DNA from: Dipteronia dyeriana
Taxonomy: Eukaryota > Streptophyta > Magnoliopsida > Sapindales > Sapindaceae
Direction of reading: 5' to 3'
DNA length: 64,000 nucleotides
Assembly: GCA_032871835.1 (NCBI GenBank)
Contig: CM065300.1
Span: 3,353,768 to 3,417,767, forward strand
This document shows, piece after piece, positions 1 to 11,344 of this stretch (the stretch's first letter is position 1; each line of letters begins with the position of its first letter). Position numbers and translations under genes: made by a program. The notes beneath the pieces are model-generated. The model was not told the origin of the DNA. It saw only the letters and a program-made list of their open reading frames with translations, and searched no databases.

Positions 1-317
1 AGCAGGTAAATCAGTACAGCAACTCCAAAGTAACTTTTGACAAGACTTAAACTTGTTCTTTGATAGATATTTCATAGACAAAAAACCATTTTATCTAGGA
101 CGAAACACCAAAATCTCTTTATAAATCAGCATAGCTACAATAAACAACACAACATTTTGTATCTATGTTTGTAAAAAACCAGCACAATAAGAAAACACTT
201 TTAATTTGGCATGACAAAGATAAAAGACCACGGTACGGACAAAACAACACCAACGGTACATCAACATTCGCAATTCAATTGCATGTAAGAGATAACTGAT
301 TAGCATCAGTGGCCCAC

Positions 318-1483
318 CTCTTTTACAAACCATTGGAGAAGTTCACACTCAGCAATACCTTCACCAGTTTGTGCCAACGGTACATCAACAATCCCACTCG
401 GCGAAAGATCAGCTAAAGCATGAGTTGTGTAGCGACATTTATTGATGGTAGAGGGTATGCTGAACTACAATATAGAAAAAACAGAACAAAACAAGACACA
501 GAAACATCAAACATTTGTGTAACAATATTGCGTTTTAGAATGAAAGTTATAGCCATTTCACTTCAAAATCACCTAAATAACCATTTGAACAATATAATCA
601 AGGAGGTAGGTTCCATATCTTTCGTAACTGACCAAGCATACAAAAACAGTGTATCAATTGAAGCACGATTTTATAAATTAACAACCGGTTAAGAGTGTTC
701 AAAATTTCTGGAGTTATATGGAAAACTAGTTTGATATTTAAACAAAGAGACTATCTGTGACCTAAAACGTATTAAATTTCTCTCTTTCTCATACTTCTCT
801 CGCAATTCACGATAACTACACCAAAACGATAATTCAAATCATAGAAACAAAGTTTGAACACAACATATCAAAAATTGAGAAATAAAAAATGTCACTATCG
901 AGTTAAATTTCACATTTGAATGGAGTAATAGCACAAATTCTACATCAAAAATTAAACAATTAGAATTCAGATAGATAACCATAAACAAGCTTTAATCAAG
1001 TACGTAATTACGGAATTATCTATATCATATGGAAAACTAGTTTGATATTTAAACAAAGAGAGTATCTGCTAAAAAGTATTAAATTTCTCACAGTTCACGA
1101 TAGCTACACCAAACGAAATCACGATAATTCAAATCATAGAACCAAAGTTTGAACACAGCATATCAAAAATTGAGAAATAAAAACCGTCACTATCGAGTTA
1201 AATTTCACATTTCACTGGATTAATAGCTCAATCGGCAGGCAATTCTACATCAAAATTTAAATAACAATAATTCAGAAGAATATACATAACCATAACTCAC
1301 AACGACAGAACAATTAGCTGCGCGAAATGACGCCGCGCCATCGCTCGACAAAAATCGTACAAGAGAAGGCCTTTGCGGCGACGTCGTGGAACTGTACGGA
1401 CGCGTCAATGTCCCGCCGGAGCTCCACCTCCAGCTCAAGGTCCGAGGCCTCTGCTGCCATATCCTTCTGCCGATCATCGTCAT
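318..1483 (-). CDS. DIN3: BCKDH E2 subunit (lipoamide acyltransferase), first two exons only
   Basis: This gene encodes the E2 core of the mitochondrial branched-chain 2-oxo-acid dehydrogenase complex, used in Leu/Ile/Val breakdown. Exon 1 (1483-1301, 61 codons) is Arg/Ser-rich and acid-poor at first, like a mitochondrial presequence, and contains MIGRRIWQQR. It ends at a GTGAGT donor. Exon 2 (464-318, 49 codons) follows a TTGTAG acceptor and contains GIVDVPLAQTGEGIAECELL, the start of the lipoyl domain in plant BCKDH-E2. Both exons join in phase 0. The exon 2 donor (GTGGGC) is weak. The rest of the lipoyl domain, the E1/E3-binding domain and the catalytic domain must lie left of the window. 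Translation could start at Met1 or at the Met two residues on. The family call is firm; the donor of exon 2 is inferred. Confidence 0.87.
718..1300. repeat. Tandem duplication (about 311-bp period) inside intron 1 of the E2 gene
   Basis: Two diverged copies, about 718-990 and 1029-1300, share long matching runs such as GGAAAACTAGTTTGATATTT and the TATCAAAAATTGAGAAATAA segment. The offset is 311 bp. The right copy runs up to the exon 1 splice donor. Several small indels separate the copies, so the duplication is not recent. Confidence 0.85.
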
Positions 1484-1639
1484 CGCGTTGTCGTTGTCGT
1501 TGTCGTCGTTTAAACAGAGTCCAAAACGGCAGCTGTTAGTGCCGTTTAAGATGATTACGCCCAGAGAAGTGAAAACGAGAGAGAGTGTTTGGATACTAAT
1601 AGAGCATTGAATCTGCGTCTCCGAGCTTTTTTTTGGAAC

Positions 1640-3119
1640 TTGAATGGAAGCAATCTACTGGATTGACACAGCATAGCTAACAGTTACAAAATTTGTAATA
1701 TATTATGTAACACGTGGGCTGCGTGTAAGACTGTTTAAATACTAAATAGTTAGAATCGAACAGGAAACGTATTAGATCTATCGTTGAAATGAAATCTAAT
1801 CTAATCAGATTCTGAGAAATTTAGAGTGTGATATGCATGTTAGTAAAAAAAATAAAAAAAATAAAAAAAATAAACAGAAATATTATTGTTAAAGTATTAA
1901 CCAAAAATTATCTCAATAAAATTTTTCAAATCGATATGTAATTATATAAATTTATTAAATCGGTACGTAATTATATAAATTTATCATATTAAAAATAGAT
2001 TAGATTCACATATTTTAATTTAAAATGTTATACACTTACCAAAATTTCTTCATAATCAATCATTCATATACAATATATTAAACTTATATCATTATACACT
2101 TGAATCCCGGACTGAAAAACCATCGTCTATATGTTCAAAAGTTGGAAGATCATCATATTGAATGCCACGTGGATCTGAGTTGTTCAATTTCTGATTTATC
2201 CATCTACTGCAACTAATTAAGTGTGTTCCATGTCAACATTCCTATCACCTTTTAGATATCATACTTTACAAATTATGGTATTGTTTCTATTAGCAGTCGC
2301 CAGTACTAGGTATCAATACAACTACGTAAGAAAAAAAGTAAGAAACAAATACAATACATTATTGGTGGAATATTAAACATTCATGTAATTCAAATTTTGA
2401 ATCAATAATTAACTATTTCATTAAAATTATAATTATTTCATTTAACTAATTATTAATTTCATAATTATAAATGTATATCTATTCTATATAAGGGAAAATA
2501 TTGTTTTATCTCATCACCTTTACCCTATTAAAAAGGTGAGGACAAGGTTTGTCAATATTGACCGGTCTCTCCTGAAATAAAATTATTGTAAAGATCCTCC
2601 CTTCTGTTAGAATTTCCGTCCAAAAAAATGAGTTGACCGTCAATCACACGGTCAATGACAGTTTTATCCTTATAACAATTAGGAAATAACCATTTAACCC
2701 TAAAATATTTATTAAATAAATAATACATTTAAAAAATATAAAACATTTGGCACTCCTCCAGTTGCCTGCAGATACAAAAAAATGAAAAATTATATATGCA
2801 TCTGTCACTCCATTTTTATGCTCCATAGAAGCAAAAAAAATATAATGAAAAATTATGCATTACCAACAATTAAAGGCTTACCTTCGTGGCTTCATCAATC
2901 ATTCCTCCTTAATTTTTATCCTCTATAAAAACATTTGTCACTCCACTTTCATACTCTACATTAAGATTAAGACAAAAATAATAATAATAATAAACTTACA
3001 TAGTAAAAAATAACACTACTAAAAAAACAACAAATTTGATAATTCCATCTAAATATTAAATACTTACCGATTTCAACATTGATATAATGTTCTAATAAAT
3101 AAACCGATTCATTTTCATT
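1640..3119. other. Intergenic AT-rich spacer
   Basis: No coding region is supported here. The stretch holds an (A)nT-rich low-complexity run at about 1845-1875 and otherwise unremarkable AT-rich DNA. It lies between the promoter side of the E2 gene and the C-terminal end of a hAT transposase. I looked for the missing left terminus of the hAT element here and did not find a convincing one. Confidence 0.6.
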
Positions 3120-4320
3120 TTAAACATGTTCTTGAACAACACGTGGTTTAACAATAGGGCAAGTTGCTTGTAACCAATTTCCGATCAAAATTAACCCCTC
3201 AACTATTTCAAGAGTCAATGAACTTCTAAATGGATCAGAAATGCAACCATTGGTGCTAAATGCGGACTTAGAAGCCACTACTGAAATCGGTATTGCAAAG
3301 ACATCTCTTGCAATCATCGATAATATAGGAAATTTCACTAAAGAATTCTTCCACTAAGCCAAAGCATCAAACCTCTCATTCAATTTCTCAGCACGCTCCA
3401 ATAAATACAAGTCCACCTCAATTTTCCCTTTACTAATATCTTCTTCTTGTTGCTTCATTCTCCATAAAGTATAATATTCATTAGTTGCCTTTGACCTACC
3501 GAATTCAAAGCCATCACTAGATCCACTATCAACTCCAAATGAAAACACATTATCGGTTTCCTTTGCACCCCCACCCAAACTACCATAAAATATGTTATAC
3601 CATTCATACAAGTCTAACAATAAACCTTTCAACTTAGAAATCATTGATTGAGATTCTTCCACACCATAAATGGAATCAAACCGAAACTTCACATGACCTA
3701 ATTTGTACCTTGAGTCAAGAATAACTGCCAAGATCAACAAGTTATTGGTTTGTTCTAAACCCTTCCAGTATTTTTGAATTTTTGCTTCATACTCACAACA
3801 ATTTTACTCACAAGTGGATCTCTTTCGGTGGTCAATGATATTTGTTGATTACGAATTGTGTACCAACTCTTAAAATAAATGTTGGAAGTCACATGCAATG
3901 ATGCACTATAACCCAAGGTAATATCATAAAACGTAGCTAAGAAATTGATAAATACCTTGGCATCATCCCAATCATTACTATTAGGAGGTACTATCCGAGT
4001 TTGCTCATTATCTCTGAGATAGTTCACATAATGCAAATCTTTCTCTCTCTCATTCGCTCAAATGCTTTTCTAAGCTTCACAACACTTTCCAACATCAAGT
4101 AAGTTGAATATCACCTTGTAGGAATATCTAGCACTACCAACCCCCTAGTCTCAATCTTCTCAAGTGCAACAACTTTTTTAAATCTATCAAGTCTACTAGG
4201 AGAAGATTTCACATAATTCACTACATTGCGAATCGCTACAATTGAGACTTGTAAATCTTTCAACCCATCACTAACTTTTAGATTTAGGATGCATGCACAA
4301 CACCGTACATGCAAGTAATT

Positions 4321-4458
4321 GCCCCTCAAAACCGCTCCATCATCTTGCCAACTATTTTATTTTCTAATCACATAACCAATGGCAGTGGTGCCCCTCAAAA
4401 CCGCTCCATCATCTTGCCAACTATTTTATTTTCTAATCACATAACCAATGGCAGTGGT
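4321..4458. repeat. 69-bp direct tandem duplication in the hAT coding region
   Basis: Positions 4321-4389 and 4390-4458 are two essentially identical 69-bp copies starting GCCCCTCAAAACCGC. The length is a multiple of three, so the transposase frame is not shifted, but 23 residues are doubled in the catalytic region. The near-identity suggests it is recent compared with other damage in this pseudogene. Confidence 0.93.
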
Positions 4459-4610
4459 GTGTGCAGTTACATTATCCAAGGTTGTCATGAAAACTTTATC
4501 AATACCCCACTCAAGCAAGACATCCTCAATACACTTTCCAATTAAATCTCCCTTATAATCAACTATTTGACTAAAGCTCAAAATCCTCTTCTGCAGCTGT
4601 CAATCATAAT

Positions 4611-6647
4611 TGATACTCGATTTTTGTGTCGTTACCAAATTACGGTTCAAAAGATATTTATAAAGTTGTTCCTACGCAATGTGCTATAATGTTTGAAAAC
4701 ATAGTAAAGCGGCAATCGAGTATCGTCCATAGAGAGGTGGAATACGTATAACTGTCTCTAGCTTAAGTGATATTGAAAGTGATGTAAATAGAACAGGAAA
4801 GTGGTGAGAATGGTGTGTGTGATGAGTATGCATAAAGCAGATGGTGTGTGAGGTGTGAATTAACTAAATTAAATTACACTAAGGATAGAAATATAACCGA
4901 GTGCTTGCCTTTCTAATCAATTACACTACAAAACAATTAAAATTAGTCTACTTCTAAAGGCAAGACACCCTAGCTACGAAAATAAATGTTGCTCGAAGAG
5001 ATGCAAGATAGTGGTTACAATAGGTACATAAGTTCACCAAACGCACAAGCTAGTCATGTTGATAATAAACTAAGCATCATTCAACGGATTCAAGGGCTAG
5101 TTCTCTTAATAAGGATTCTGAAACCAAATCATCTATTATTACAAATCATTTGTTGATTAAGGGATACCGAAATCGATTCTCATCACTTAACCAAAGACAT
5201 GGAATGGGCAATTGTGTCTAGGTTTAGACCCATTAAGCACATGAACAATACATCAAACAACCTAATCTAGCATATGCATGCATAAATTAAGTTACCTCTA
5301 TTCAAGAGTTAACAATAAAAATCCATTCACGATTGATCAATTGGAACATAAATGTGCTCTTTCACTCAAATCAATTCATACATATCGATTCCCTTTCGTC
5401 ACCAACATGCAAACAAGAGTGAGACACTAAGTTACACTACATTATTTGTTTCAATCTAAAGTCTCACTTATGCAAAACATATTAATCCCTACTCATTCAC
5501 CAACATACATGTCAAGAAAAGAAAGATATAGCATAAGCTCAAAAAATAGAGTCAAGATCCATGTTGAATCTAAGTAAATATCATATATAACAAGCCAAGT
5601 GTTGGTTTATAAATATTTCCTATTGGGGATTACACATCAAAGAAATAGAAAATAAAACAAAGAGAGAGTTTAGAGATAATCAAGATCTCTATTTCATTTG
5701 CTCTCCTTTCTCCTTGAATCTACTTCAAAGATGGATGGATGAAGATTATAGGTGGTATTGGTAAGACAATTATGGAGGAGAATCCTCTATGGAGTCTTTG
5801 AAGCTCCTCTCTATCTTTTGTGGTGTTGAAGAACAAGAGATGGTGTTAGTGTCTATCCAAGATTGGATATTGGAAGATATGTGATACTTAATGACCAACA
5901 AAGTGATGTATTTATAGAGTTTGAAGGTTAGGGGTACTATTTAAGTGTGAAAAGTCAAGTTTTCCCCTAAAATATCTTGATCTGCAAATGGATAAGACTC
6001 TGCCGCCATAAATCTGTGAGTTGGAACTCACAGTTCTGGATCTACTAGTTGTAACTCACAGATCTATATGGTAGTAGGTTCTGGGCAACTTCTGCGAGGT
6101 GAATCTATGAGTTGGAACTCACAGATCTAGTAGTTGCCTTGTTTATACTGGCTTGAACTCGCAGTCTGAAGTAGCAATCTCCTTTGATGTCCATCTACGA
6201 CTTTGATCTACGAGTTGGAACTCGCAGTCTGAAGCAGCAGATCTAAGGGCATGAGATCACAATCTGACTTGGCAATATCATCTAGGAGACATTTTCGAGG
6301 TTGATCTGCGAGGTAGAACTTGTAGTCTAAACTCGCAGTCTCGTCTGGAAACTATCTGCTACTTGGTTCTTCTGGTTGATGTCGCAGTTTGAAGTAGCAG
6401 TTCTTTCTGGGGAACATCTGCGACTTGGATTTGCAAGTTAGAACTCGCAATCCTCTTCTAAAAACCCAAATTAAGCTCGTTTTCTTACTCTTTGCCTTTA
6501 AAGCTTCATTTTAAGCTCAAACAGCTAACTTTAGGGATATGAACCTACACAAGGCTCAAACACATATTTTATACACAAAAACGCTCGAAACAAAGCATAA
6601 AAGTTAGGAATAGAGAGTCTAAAATAGGTACATAAATGTACCTATCA
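4611..6647 (-). mobile_element. 2,037-bp solo-LTR-like element nested in the hAT transposase
   Basis: The insert begins TGATACTCGA and ends TACCTATCA on the plus strand, so it has the TG..CA ends of an LTR. It is flanked by a perfect 5-bp duplication ATAAT (4606-4610 and 6648-6652). Removing the insert and one ATAAT restores the hAT segment, so the borders are exact. On the minus strand it has a U3-like block of palindromic words (6450-6008), a TATAAATAC box (5916-5908) and a long transcribed-looking body. No internal LTR pair or coding region is visible, so a solo LTR of a large-LTR family is the best reading; a non-coding LARD is the alternative. Confidence 0.78.
6008..6450 (-). repeat. Array of palindromic words in the U3-like part of the nested LTR
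   Basis: The words are variants of CTGTGAGTTGGAACTCACAG, which is nearly its own reverse complement (it breaks only at the central TTGGAA). They recur with interspersed 10-30-bp spacers, for example around 6016, 6109, 6153, 6210 and 6330. Spelling drifts between GTGAG/CTCAC and GCGAG/CTCGC. The block ends about 90 bp upstream of a TATAAATAC box on the minus strand. Confidence 0.75.
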
Positions 6648-8052
6648 ATAATCAATAAAATGAGCAGTAACAACCATATAGTTTATATTTTGTATTGATG
6701 TCCATGTGTCTGTGGTTAGAAAAACCCTCACCTTACTCCTATTAAAATACTTTTTCAACTTAATCTTCTCATCAATGTACAATTGATACAACTCTCTAAC
6801 AATGGTTCTCCTAGATGGGAGATCAAATAAAGGTCAAAGTTCAAAGCAAAACCTCTGGAATCCCCGATTCTCAACAAATTTAAATGGTAATTCATCAAGT
6901 ATCAACATCTCTGCTAAGACCCTCCTACATCTCAGTTGATCAAATTTTGACACACCTAAACTACTCTCAAAACCTGATATAGTTGGTTGTTTCACCAACA
7001 CTTTTTGTGTTGGATCTATAGGCCGGTATTTTTTACACTATTTTTCAATATGTGTTCAAGTTTGTTGTGCTACAACCCGAGTCAAATGCATAAGTATCAC
7101 CACAATACTTGCATCTAGCTCTATCATTCCCCTAATTGAGACATATTCTTTGAAATGTACCCAACACTATTTTTTTTCTTTTCCTACCACCTACCGTATA
7201 CCCTTCTTTGAAACTTTCCTTTTCCAATGGAGCTAGAATTCCCTAAGGTTTCCGGACCCGAGTCACTACTCCCTTCCGTTGAATCCGCATTAGGATCAAT
7301 CTTCATCTATTCACAATTTCACATACAAAGAAATAAAAAAAAAGTAATTAATAAACATATTCAAAGGTAATGTGAATACTGTGAATCTGAAACTATTAAT
7401 AAACATTTTCGAATAATTAAGAAACTATTTAGATAAAATCCAAGATAATTCACAAAAAGGCACACTACTTGGAACTTAAACTCACTAAAAATGTCCCATA
7501 GATGCATCAATAAAACTTGGGACCACTTACGATCTCCATGGAATTGTCTCAGATTGCACGTGGTACTAAATTCGATAATAAAATCAACCTATGTTCAATT
7601 CTATGCATACACTTACAACAGTAAGTAGAAGAGGATCGAATTCCACAAGAGAGAGCAAATGTCACCAATGGTTCAGATAACTCCAACGGACGTTCAAGCA
7701 GATCAGACGAGGTGAACAAGAGCAAATCGGATGTTGAGGAAGTGAGGCTTTGGCTTTGGTTGAACAAATCGGAAGGGCAGATCGAAGTATTGAACGTCGA
7801 GCAAATCAGAACAGAGTTGAGGCTTTGGCTGGCGTCTGGCGATGAAGATGAACATATCAGAAGTGAAACAAAAAAGAAGATAAGAAGAAAATTAGAAGAA
7901 GAAAAAAATTAGGAAAAAAGAAGAAGCAGATCGGATGTTGTAGTTGTAAGAGAAGAAAATTAGGAAAAGAAGAAAACTAAGAAAGTGACAAACCTTGTAG
8001 TTGTAGGAGCAAATCGGATGTTGAAGAAGTGAGGAACGGAGTTGAGACTAGT

Positions 8053-8156
8053 GATTATCAGATTGGAAGTTGAGCAGATCGGAGGTTATAAACGAAGGTA
8101 AGTTGATTATCAGATCGGAAGTTGAGCAGATCGGAGGTTATAAACGAAGGTAAGTT
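8053..8156. repeat. 52-bp direct tandem duplication upstream of the hAT transposase
   Basis: Two copies (8053-8104 and 8105-8156) start GATTATCAGAT and differ at about one base. A looser related word, GCAAATCGGATGTTGA, recurs at about 7724 and 8012, so the whole 5' leader of the hAT element (7700-8160) is repeat-rich. Confidence 0.88.
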
Positions 8157-8770
8157 GATGAGCAGATCAGAACACTAGAACATTGAAGAACATAAAGTTA
8201 GAGAGGTTGCGCCTGACTAAGAGAAAGAAAGAAGACAAAGAACATTAGAAAATATTAGGGTTTTTTTAGTTTTATCAACGGTTTATTCGGTTCAATACGG
8301 GTTAAGAAAATCAAACCGATTTGAATCGAAAATATTTTCGGTTTTTAATTTCTAAATCTGTTTAAATCGAATTAATTCTATTAATCAAATTGAATACATT
8401 TTTTTTTATTCGTTTCGGTTTGTAACTTAATACACACCCCTAGTTAATATTGTGTCCACCCCTAATTAATATTACTAATTAAGAAAATGATTATCATCAT
8501 CCAACTCTCTCACTTTTTTTTTATATATATATATATAACTGGAAATAAATATGATTAAAAAGCAAGAGAAAAATGGATATCATTATTTTACCTGGAGTAA
8601 AATCCGCAAGTGCCTACAAGTAAAGTTCTATTAGATGAGTCGGGATGTAGAAAGTTAGCCGTGCCAAAGTCAGTATGAAATGCCTTCCATTCTCGGTTAA
8701 GCAAAACGTTGTTGCTTGATATGTCACGATGAACAATTGATGTGTGCAACTATGGTGTAAATATAACAAG

Positions 8771-9443
8771 TAGGGATGGGTAAAAAACCAATAAATCGAA
8801 CCGAATCGAACCGAACCGGTGGATCGAACCGGTGGATCAAACCGGTCAAATTGGTTTTTTACCGGTTTTGATTGGGTGATCGGTTCTTTCGGTTCTAATT
8901 TTAACAAAACCGGTTGGATCGGTTTTTATCCGGTTTAGTTTCAAAAACCGGATAACCGAATCGGTACCCGACTATAAATTTAAAAAAAAAAACTTATTCT
9001 AACTTCCACTCTTCACTCTTCACTCTTCAATTATTAGGTATATTTTATTGGATTTTAAAATGTAATTTGACTTTGTTTGGTATTGACTATTGTATTAGTT
9101 ATCAACAAAAAATTTGACTGACATTATTTTGAAATATGTTTACTGTTTTGTATTGGATTTTATAGTTTTTTAATATGTTTTTATTGTGATGAAAATAAAT
9201 TTGGTCCAAAAGGTTAAAAAAAAAATGAACTAAATATGTAATAAATGAAATTTAGAATTTTGGCCCATTAGGTCCAAAACCAAAAAAACCGAACCGAACC
9301 GAACCGGTCTAATTCGGTTGGTTTTTTATCGGTTGACAAATATCAATTTGATTGGATCGGATCACTTTTTTAAAAACCGGATTTTATCGGTTTTTTATCG
9401 GTTCTATGAAAAACCGAAGCGGTCCAATCAACGCCCACCCCTA
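8771..9443. mobile_element. Non-autonomous hAT element, 673 bp, with 8-bp target duplication
   Basis: The termini are TAGGGATGGGTAAAAA on the left and, on the complementary strand at the right, TAGGGGTGGGCGTTG. Flanks are ATAACAAG (8763-8770) and ATGACAAG (9444-9451), an 8-bp duplication with one mismatch. Subterminal DNA is full of AACCG/CGGTT words. It interrupts the kinase domain of the receptor-kinase pseudogene; the kinase reading resumes across it. Confidence 0.87.
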
Positions 9444-10086
9444 ATGACAAGACATGTGCCATACTCTTGATAATGTTGACTCTCTTACTCCAATCCAACT
9501 TAATAGCTTTATCATGATAACTTGGAACACAAAATAAGCTTCATTTCTACATGTACTCGTATATCAAAAACATAAACTTTTTATGTAAACAAAAACCATA
9601 AAGCTTTACTATGTTTCGATGACGTATCTTTTCCGTATACGAGCCTTGTTTTTCTCAAAACTCTTTAGGAAAGTTGACTCCTCAAATTCTAAATGGTGAA
9701 GTTTCTTCAAAGCAAAAACCCTGTCATTGGAAAGTTACACTTTGTACACGCTGCCATAACCTCCAGTTCCAATTCAATACTTAATGTATGGGTCCGCTCA
9801 ACTTGTTTTTCAATAGATCAAGAACATAAAAATTAAAGAGTCATCCAATTTAAAGTGGCAGGAGGCCTTTGAGTTGATTTGAATACAGTCAAAGAGACTT
9901 TAGTTGGGTTAATTGGACAATCTCATTAGGATTGCTGCCGTATAACTCATTCTTGGAGAGGACCAACCAAGTCAATGGTCTCAAGTTTTCGATTTCTTTT
10001 GGAATGGAGGGATAAATAGCTCAAACTGGCTAGATTACAAAATATATTTCGGTATTGAACCGCTGAGATTGTTATTTGCAAGGTGT

Positions 10087-10905
10087 TGACGGTGATTTTT
10101 GGATCACGTGGGATCGATCACGCGTCGAACAAGTGAATGCAAGTTGATGAACTAATTATAATTTTAAAAGAGAAAGGTGAGAAAGTAAAACACAGATTTA
10201 CGTAGTAAAACCCCAAGGTGGGGAAAACATCCACGGTTGCCGGAGAACGGCGAGTAAAAATACACAATGAATATAATAATTACACCCTCAAACTTGTATG
10301 CTCTCTCCTAAATCGATTTTTTGTTAACCCTCTGCGGGCGACGTTTAGGTTCTATTTATATCTACTATAAAACTCTAATTCTTGGTGTATAAGTATGTGA
10401 AATCCCCTAGATACAAGTCTAACTTCTCAAAGTCGTGTTGATGATTGTATTTTATTATAATTAGGCTTCTTGCCTAATATGGACTTTGATATCTATAATG
10501 ATATTTGCTTCCTTATCAAAGTGTTCTTCTAGGTGCTTTATTTGAGTAGGATTCATACTTCTGGTTCTTTGAGTTTTAGTTTGATTGAAGCTGATGCAGT
10601 CCACGTGTCAGGTAGCTGATCGTTTATTGCTTTTGGTTTTAGGTTGTCTTCTAACCGACTGTGTATCCTGATCAAATACTCAGCCCTAACCATTTTGATA
10701 AGCCGACCGGGTCTTTTGCCCCCAATCGAGTAATTGGCTCCGACCATCTTGATAAACCAACCGGGTCTCTGTCCCCGATCGCTTATGTTTATCTTAGTCG
10801 GGGTTTGGCCAGGTGTCCTGTGGTTAACTTAGGCCGGTTTAGTTTATTTACCTTTTTGATGATGTGGCCACCCTAATCTATAATTTCTTTTGAGGGTTTG
10901 TGTCA
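10087..10905 (-). mobile_element. LTR-like fragment A inside the LRR region
   Basis: It starts at TGACGGTGATTTTTGG and carries, on the minus strand, a TATAAATA box (10360-10353) and the downstream segment TTTTACTACGTAAATC typical of a plant LTR leader. It is clearly related to fragment B at 12900-13585. An internal direct repeat (about 10685-10735 and 10742-10792) contains CCGACCGGGTC/CCAACCGGGTC. Exact borders and target duplication were not found. Confidence 0.6.
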
Positions 10906-11344
10906 TTCAAATTTCACTAATAACACAAGGCCTAGTTAAACCATATATATTCTTCATATTTCCCAATTTTGAAGGGATTGAGCCATTAAGTTGATTGGAA
11001 TCTAGAGTAAGAACTCTCAAGTTGTTCAAATGACCAATAATATGATTATTACTGATCCTGAGATCAATGAGATTCTTCATATCTCCAACTTCTAGAGGAA
11101 CAAAACCATCAATTTTGTTAAAATCAAAGATTAGATACCTGAGATTGGTTAATATATAGACTTTCCAAGTTTTTCCATCAAGATTTTCCAAGTTTTTCAA
11201 CTTTCCTATTTCTTCAGGAATGGACCCAATGATTTGTTTTCCAATAAGGCACAGAGATTTCAGGTTAGTTAGATGACTTACAGCTGAAGGGATTGGACCT
11301 GCAAGCCAGTTTTTGCTTAGGTCTAGAGTCACCAGACGCTTCAT

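Larger units (their letters stand above)
3123..7306 (-). pseudogene. hAT transposase pseudogene (BED zinc finger, RNase H-like and dimerisation domains)
   Basis: A start codon at 7306 opens an acidic/Ser-rich N-terminus (MKIDPNADSTEGSSDSG). A BED-type zinc finger with RARCKYCG follows at about 7130-7040. The catalytic-region segments VFLTTDTWTS and MVVTAHFID (about 6740-6655) continue beyond a nested insertion as QLQKRILSFSQIVDYKGDLI (about 4600-4530). The RNase H-like core includes ILDSRYKLGHVKF (about 3720). The hAT dimerisation motif PILSMIARDVFAIPISVVAS lies at about 3330-3270, followed by SAFSTNG. Breaks seen include frameshifts near 7200, 4080 and 3760, an in-frame TAG at 3354-3356 where a Trp is expected, and a TGA beside the insertion. 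It cannot encode an active enzyme. Confidence 0.88.
3120..8442 (-). mobile_element. Degenerate hAT DNA transposon (RICESLEEPER-like), minus orientation
   Basis: The element holds a broken transposase (3123-7306) and an upstream region (7310-8442) that ends in ACACACCCCTA, i.e. TAGGGGTGTGT on the other strand, a typical hAT terminus. The subterminal part (8275-8440) is rich in CGGTT/AACCG words, as hAT subterminal repeats often are. I could not find a matching left terminus, so the left end is approximate and may be deleted. An LTR-like element is nested inside at 4611-6647. Confidence 0.7.
8600..11344 (-). pseudogene. Decayed LRR receptor-like kinase (MIK2-like), pieces split by insertions
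   Basis: On the minus strand, 11344-10907 encodes leucine-rich repeats with LTNLKSLCL, GSIPEEIGKLKNLENL and LNNLRVLTLDSNQLNGSIP. More LRR code lies at about 10050-9880. Kinase N-lobe code with IGTGGYGSVYK and ALKKLHHLEFEEST lies at about 9775-9660. The catalytic loop (IVHRDISSNNVLL) and an activation segment with TDFGTA lie at about 8745-8620, ending at a CCAG|GTAAAA donor. The frame is broken repeatedly. A hAT MITE (8771-9443) sits just before the catalytic loop and an LTR-like insert (about 10087-10905) splits the LRR region. The distal kinase exon is missing; hAT DNA lies where it should be. Confidence 0.82.

Noticed and set aside
1327..1610. Plus-strand open frames with Ser/Arg-rich proteins
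   Set aside because: They are antisense to exon 1 of the E2 gene, whose splice phases and presequence fit.
2500..3100. Missing left terminus of the large hAT element
   Set aside because: No TAGGGGTG-type end or 8-bp duplication matching the right flank could be found.
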